Below, piece after piece: positions 61,201-64,000 of a stretch of 64,000 nucleotides of DNA. This stretch comes from Pterobdella sp. o SKG-2022. Lineage: Eukaryota; Annelida; Clitellata; Hirudinida; Piscicolidae. The notes beneath the pieces were generated by a model. That model was given only the letters and a program-made list of their open reading frames with translations, was not told the origin of the DNA and did no database searches. The position numbers and the translations under genes were made by a program. Each line of letters starts with the position of its first letter. Position 1 is the stretch's first letter. The stretch is taken from assembly GCA_964035795.1 (NCBI GenBank), contig OZ038320.1, positions 18,990,589 through 19,054,588 of the forward strand, read 5' to 3'.

Positions 61201-63849
61201 GTTTCATAACTTTATGGAAGAAATTTTCAATGAAAAACAAATATTATCAAAACTTTGTTAAAAACATGTAGTCTTTGATGTAAATTTCAAATTTTCTTTA
61301 TAATTATTTACAATTATATAATTGAAACCAAGAATTTTCAGATTTTGATTTAAAACGAAAATTGTTATTCAGGTTGTTCAAAAAATTTTCAATCTAATTA
61401 TCAGTAACTTATTTGAAAGTTTCTTTTTGAATAAAATCTAAAACAAATGAAGACGAACGATTCTTAAAATAAAGATAAAAAAGTAGGCCAGTGACAGACA
61501 TCTGGAAGGCAGTGACGGCTATTATGTATAATAATCATGAAAGATTAAGAAAACATTAAAAGCAACTTCAAATAAAATTTAAAATTTTGAACAAACGAAA
61601 AAATATTATTTCAAACTGGTATTTTTCATAAAATTCCAAACCATCTTCAAAAATAGAATGAAGAGCATGAATAAGCAGAAACAACAACAAAAAACTGCAC
61701 TCAAGCTCGAAACGACAGCCAGTTAGTTTCTCAGCATAGCCAATTTTTGTACTTTTTATCCAATTTGAAAAATCTCTAATATTATGTACTGCACACATGA
61801 AATTTTTGTTCAACCTCCCCTAATACCTCAGTCATTGTGCTGTTTCGTACTAAGGCACACTGCTTTCCACTGCAGACTAACAGTACTAGTTGTTTCAAAA
61901 ATTTATTCTAGAGATTTTAAACATTTAGTATTCAAAAGCCGTTTTATATCAAGTTTTTTCGCTTGCAGATGTACGTCAAGCTTAATTATATAATCTAATG
62001 GCTTAGTTTTTCAAAAATACGAATTAGCATATTTTATTTTCATCTTAAATGAATGTTTTATTCTTAAACTTCTATACAAATACATGTGAAAATGCATTCC
62101 CGAGCAGCTACACTGTGAATAATATTAAACAATTTTAATTTATATTCTTCCACAAATAAGTTTTGGAAAACTAATTTCTTGAAGTTGAAATATGACTCAG
62201 ACGAAATAAATTTTGCCGTGTTTGCTTGAAAAAGAGTTGTTTGCGAAATAATTTTAGTAGAATTAAATTTTTGGAATATGTTCTTTTAATAATTAATTAT
62301 TGGACTTTTTATATTTTAAAACTTTTATTGAAAAAATTATTGGAAAACTGCAAAAGTTGTTAGAAATGTAATGTTCAAAACAAACATTAACCAAAGCTTA
62401 TTTTAAAAGCCCTGAAAATCCTTAAAAATGCTATACAATTATTGTAAAATAGGACTTTATATTGAAATGTTTTCATGAAATTTCTCCAAAACCATCAATT
62501 GAAAAATAGTTATATATTTATTCACAAGGTCTTTTTTTGGATATATGACAAGTTACATACAACAGGAAAGCGTATAGTCATTTTTTAAATACTTACCAAG
62601 CATGAACAAAACGTTTTTAGAAAGAATTACATGAAAAACTTTTTATTGTTCATTTTTAGAATGTTTTTCATTCATGTAACTAGGTTACTTGTTTTTAAGA
62701 TTTGAAACTGTAAATAGTATTTGAAAATTCGAAAATTAGCAAGTAGCTTTTGTCTTAAGAATGTACCCATACAAATCCTGTTTGTAGAGAACCATTGTCA
62801 GTGGGAGGAGACGCAATATTTGAGATTTTCATCAAACTTTGAGCTATTTTTAGTTTCACACAAAAATGTCTTGTTTCTATTTTTTGAGATTAAAATCCAT
62901 TTTGATATTCAGCCAAAGAAATTATGAAAAAAGAATGAAGAATCTTTGAAAAATTGTTTTATTGAGCTTTTGAAGAACAGTAAGTCCAAACAGTAAAAGT
63001 TAATTAAAAGAATATTTTCTTCCGAATATAGGAAAAAATTTACTTTTTCAAATTGGAAAAACTTTCGATAAGCGGGAAATAAATTATTGATTTTACCACG
63101 TGTGTCGATGGATGGCGGCTTGGCACGTTATCAAAGCTTATTTACTATCTTTGGCAACATCGTCTTCAAAAATCAATTGATGCGGTTTTGTCAAACAATT
63201 TCATTTAAGTTTTTATGCATTTTTACTTTTGTTTTTAAGCTTAAGTGTTCACGTTTGTAATTTTTCAAAATTTGAATTGAAAATTGTTCACGATGCAGCA
63301 CAAATTTAAATATTTTCATATTTCATATAAAAAATGTTCAAAACCTCAAACAGATTCGTACTTTTTTATTTGGGATTATAATATAATTGAAGTTTTTGTC
63401 TATAGTTTCAGATAAAATGATCAAAAAGTATAATTAAAATTTAAATAATGTTCTAGCGTGTTCATCCAATTGGATTTAAGGAGTTTTTTGAAACATTGCT
63501 TTCTCAAATCTTGATTTTAAGGACATTTTTTGTCACAAAAAAATTTTACGTTTGAAAACTCATTTCGTTTAAAAAGTTTTATAATTCTATTCAGATTTGT
63601 TGATTTATTTTGCAAATAATAATTACTTTAATGTTTTATTTGTAGCGCAGCAAATAAGGTTTTCCACACAAGAGCTCAAAATCGGTTGAAAATTACTGAA
63701 AAAACTGAAACATGAGCAAATTTTGAATAGTTTGCAAAAATTTTTGAAAAAAGTTTTGAGTGGGAAACTGGTGTGGCAAAAATGCATATCTTTGGGACTG
63801 TGTGGTAAAAGATCGATATATATAAAAAGTTGAAAAAACGATTAAGAGT

Positions 63850-64000
63850 AGCAAGCTTTTAGTGGCTTAGAAATATTTCTGATGGAAATGTTAATCATTG
63901 TAAATCTGGTTTGAATCATGGCAACTTGAACTCAAGTCTTTGGGCGACTGATGAGCAATGCAACGTTGGAGACAGGCGAGAGAGATCTTGTCGCTAGAGA
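63850..64000 (+). mobile_element. Possible degraded tRNA-derived SINE at window edge
   Basis: TAGCAAGCTTTTAGTGGCTTAG followed about 45 bases later by GGTTTGAATCATGG resembles spaced Pol III A and B boxes, then a GC-richer body running off the window end. It differs from the SINE family at 7-15 kb. Weak support. Confidence 0.3.

Larger units (their letters stand above)
53170..64000. other. Probable upstream intron or flank of the receptor
   Basis: The receptor needs more 5' exons (exon 53,169 begins at phase 1 and lacks a signal peptide), but I found none with convincing splice sites here. Apart from the reverse-transcriptase fragment, the stretch is AT-rich with short coding-like patches near 53,300, 56,300, 58,400, 59,180, 61,850 and 63,110, none with a supported model. 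Confidence 0.5.

Noticed and set aside
1..64000. CRISPR arrays, operons, prokaryotic terminators, viral or toxin genes
   Set aside because: Nothing of these kinds was seen; gene structure is plainly eukaryotic throughout.

Overview
This is a nuclear genomic window from an AT-rich, intron-rich animal. All genes I can read are eukaryotic: GT-AG introns from under 100 bp to about 11 kb, tRNA-derived SINEs and non-LTR retrotransposons. The combination of a DUF229 protein, PA28-gamma and a turtle/borderless-type Ig-FN3 receptor suggests an ecdysozoan, probably an arthropod. That is an inference; the species cannot be named from the sequence. I see no operons, CRISPR, prokaryotic features or rRNA, and no free-standing tRNA gene.

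Layout. (1) 1-453: terminal coding exon of an unidentified plus-strand gene. (2) 1,219-3,811: a very long (GAA)n array containing a 200-base assembly gap. (3) 4,215-9,916: a complete six-exon DUF229 gene. Its intron 4 holds a decayed CR1/L2-like LINE, which itself carries a SINE. (4) 9.9-19.2 kb: a transposon-rich stretch with two more SINE copies, a foldback element, a decayed A+C-rich LINE and an intact LINE reverse-transcriptase frame on the minus strand. (5) 21,696-24,692: a complete ten-exon PSME3 (PA28-gamma) gene. (6) 28,599 to at least 53,169, minus strand: the 3' part of a large Ig/FN3 single-pass membrane receptor resembling turtle/borderless (IGSF9 family). Seven exons were assembled by hand with matching phases; the 5' exons lie upstream, probably beyond the window. 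(7) 53.2-64 kb: mostly non-coding, probably upstream intron, with a decayed reverse-transcriptase fragment and small unexplained coding-like patches.

The three readable genes are unrelated in function: a membrane-anchored alkaline-phosphatase-superfamily protein, a nuclear proteasome activator and a cell-surface adhesion receptor. I found no convincing new multi-gene system. The most useful results are the hand-built gene models, including an 87-nt proline-rich phase 1-1 exon, the nested SINE/LINE history, the foldback family and the long GAA tract. Several short patches stand out from the AT-rich background as coding-like and are listed as candidates.
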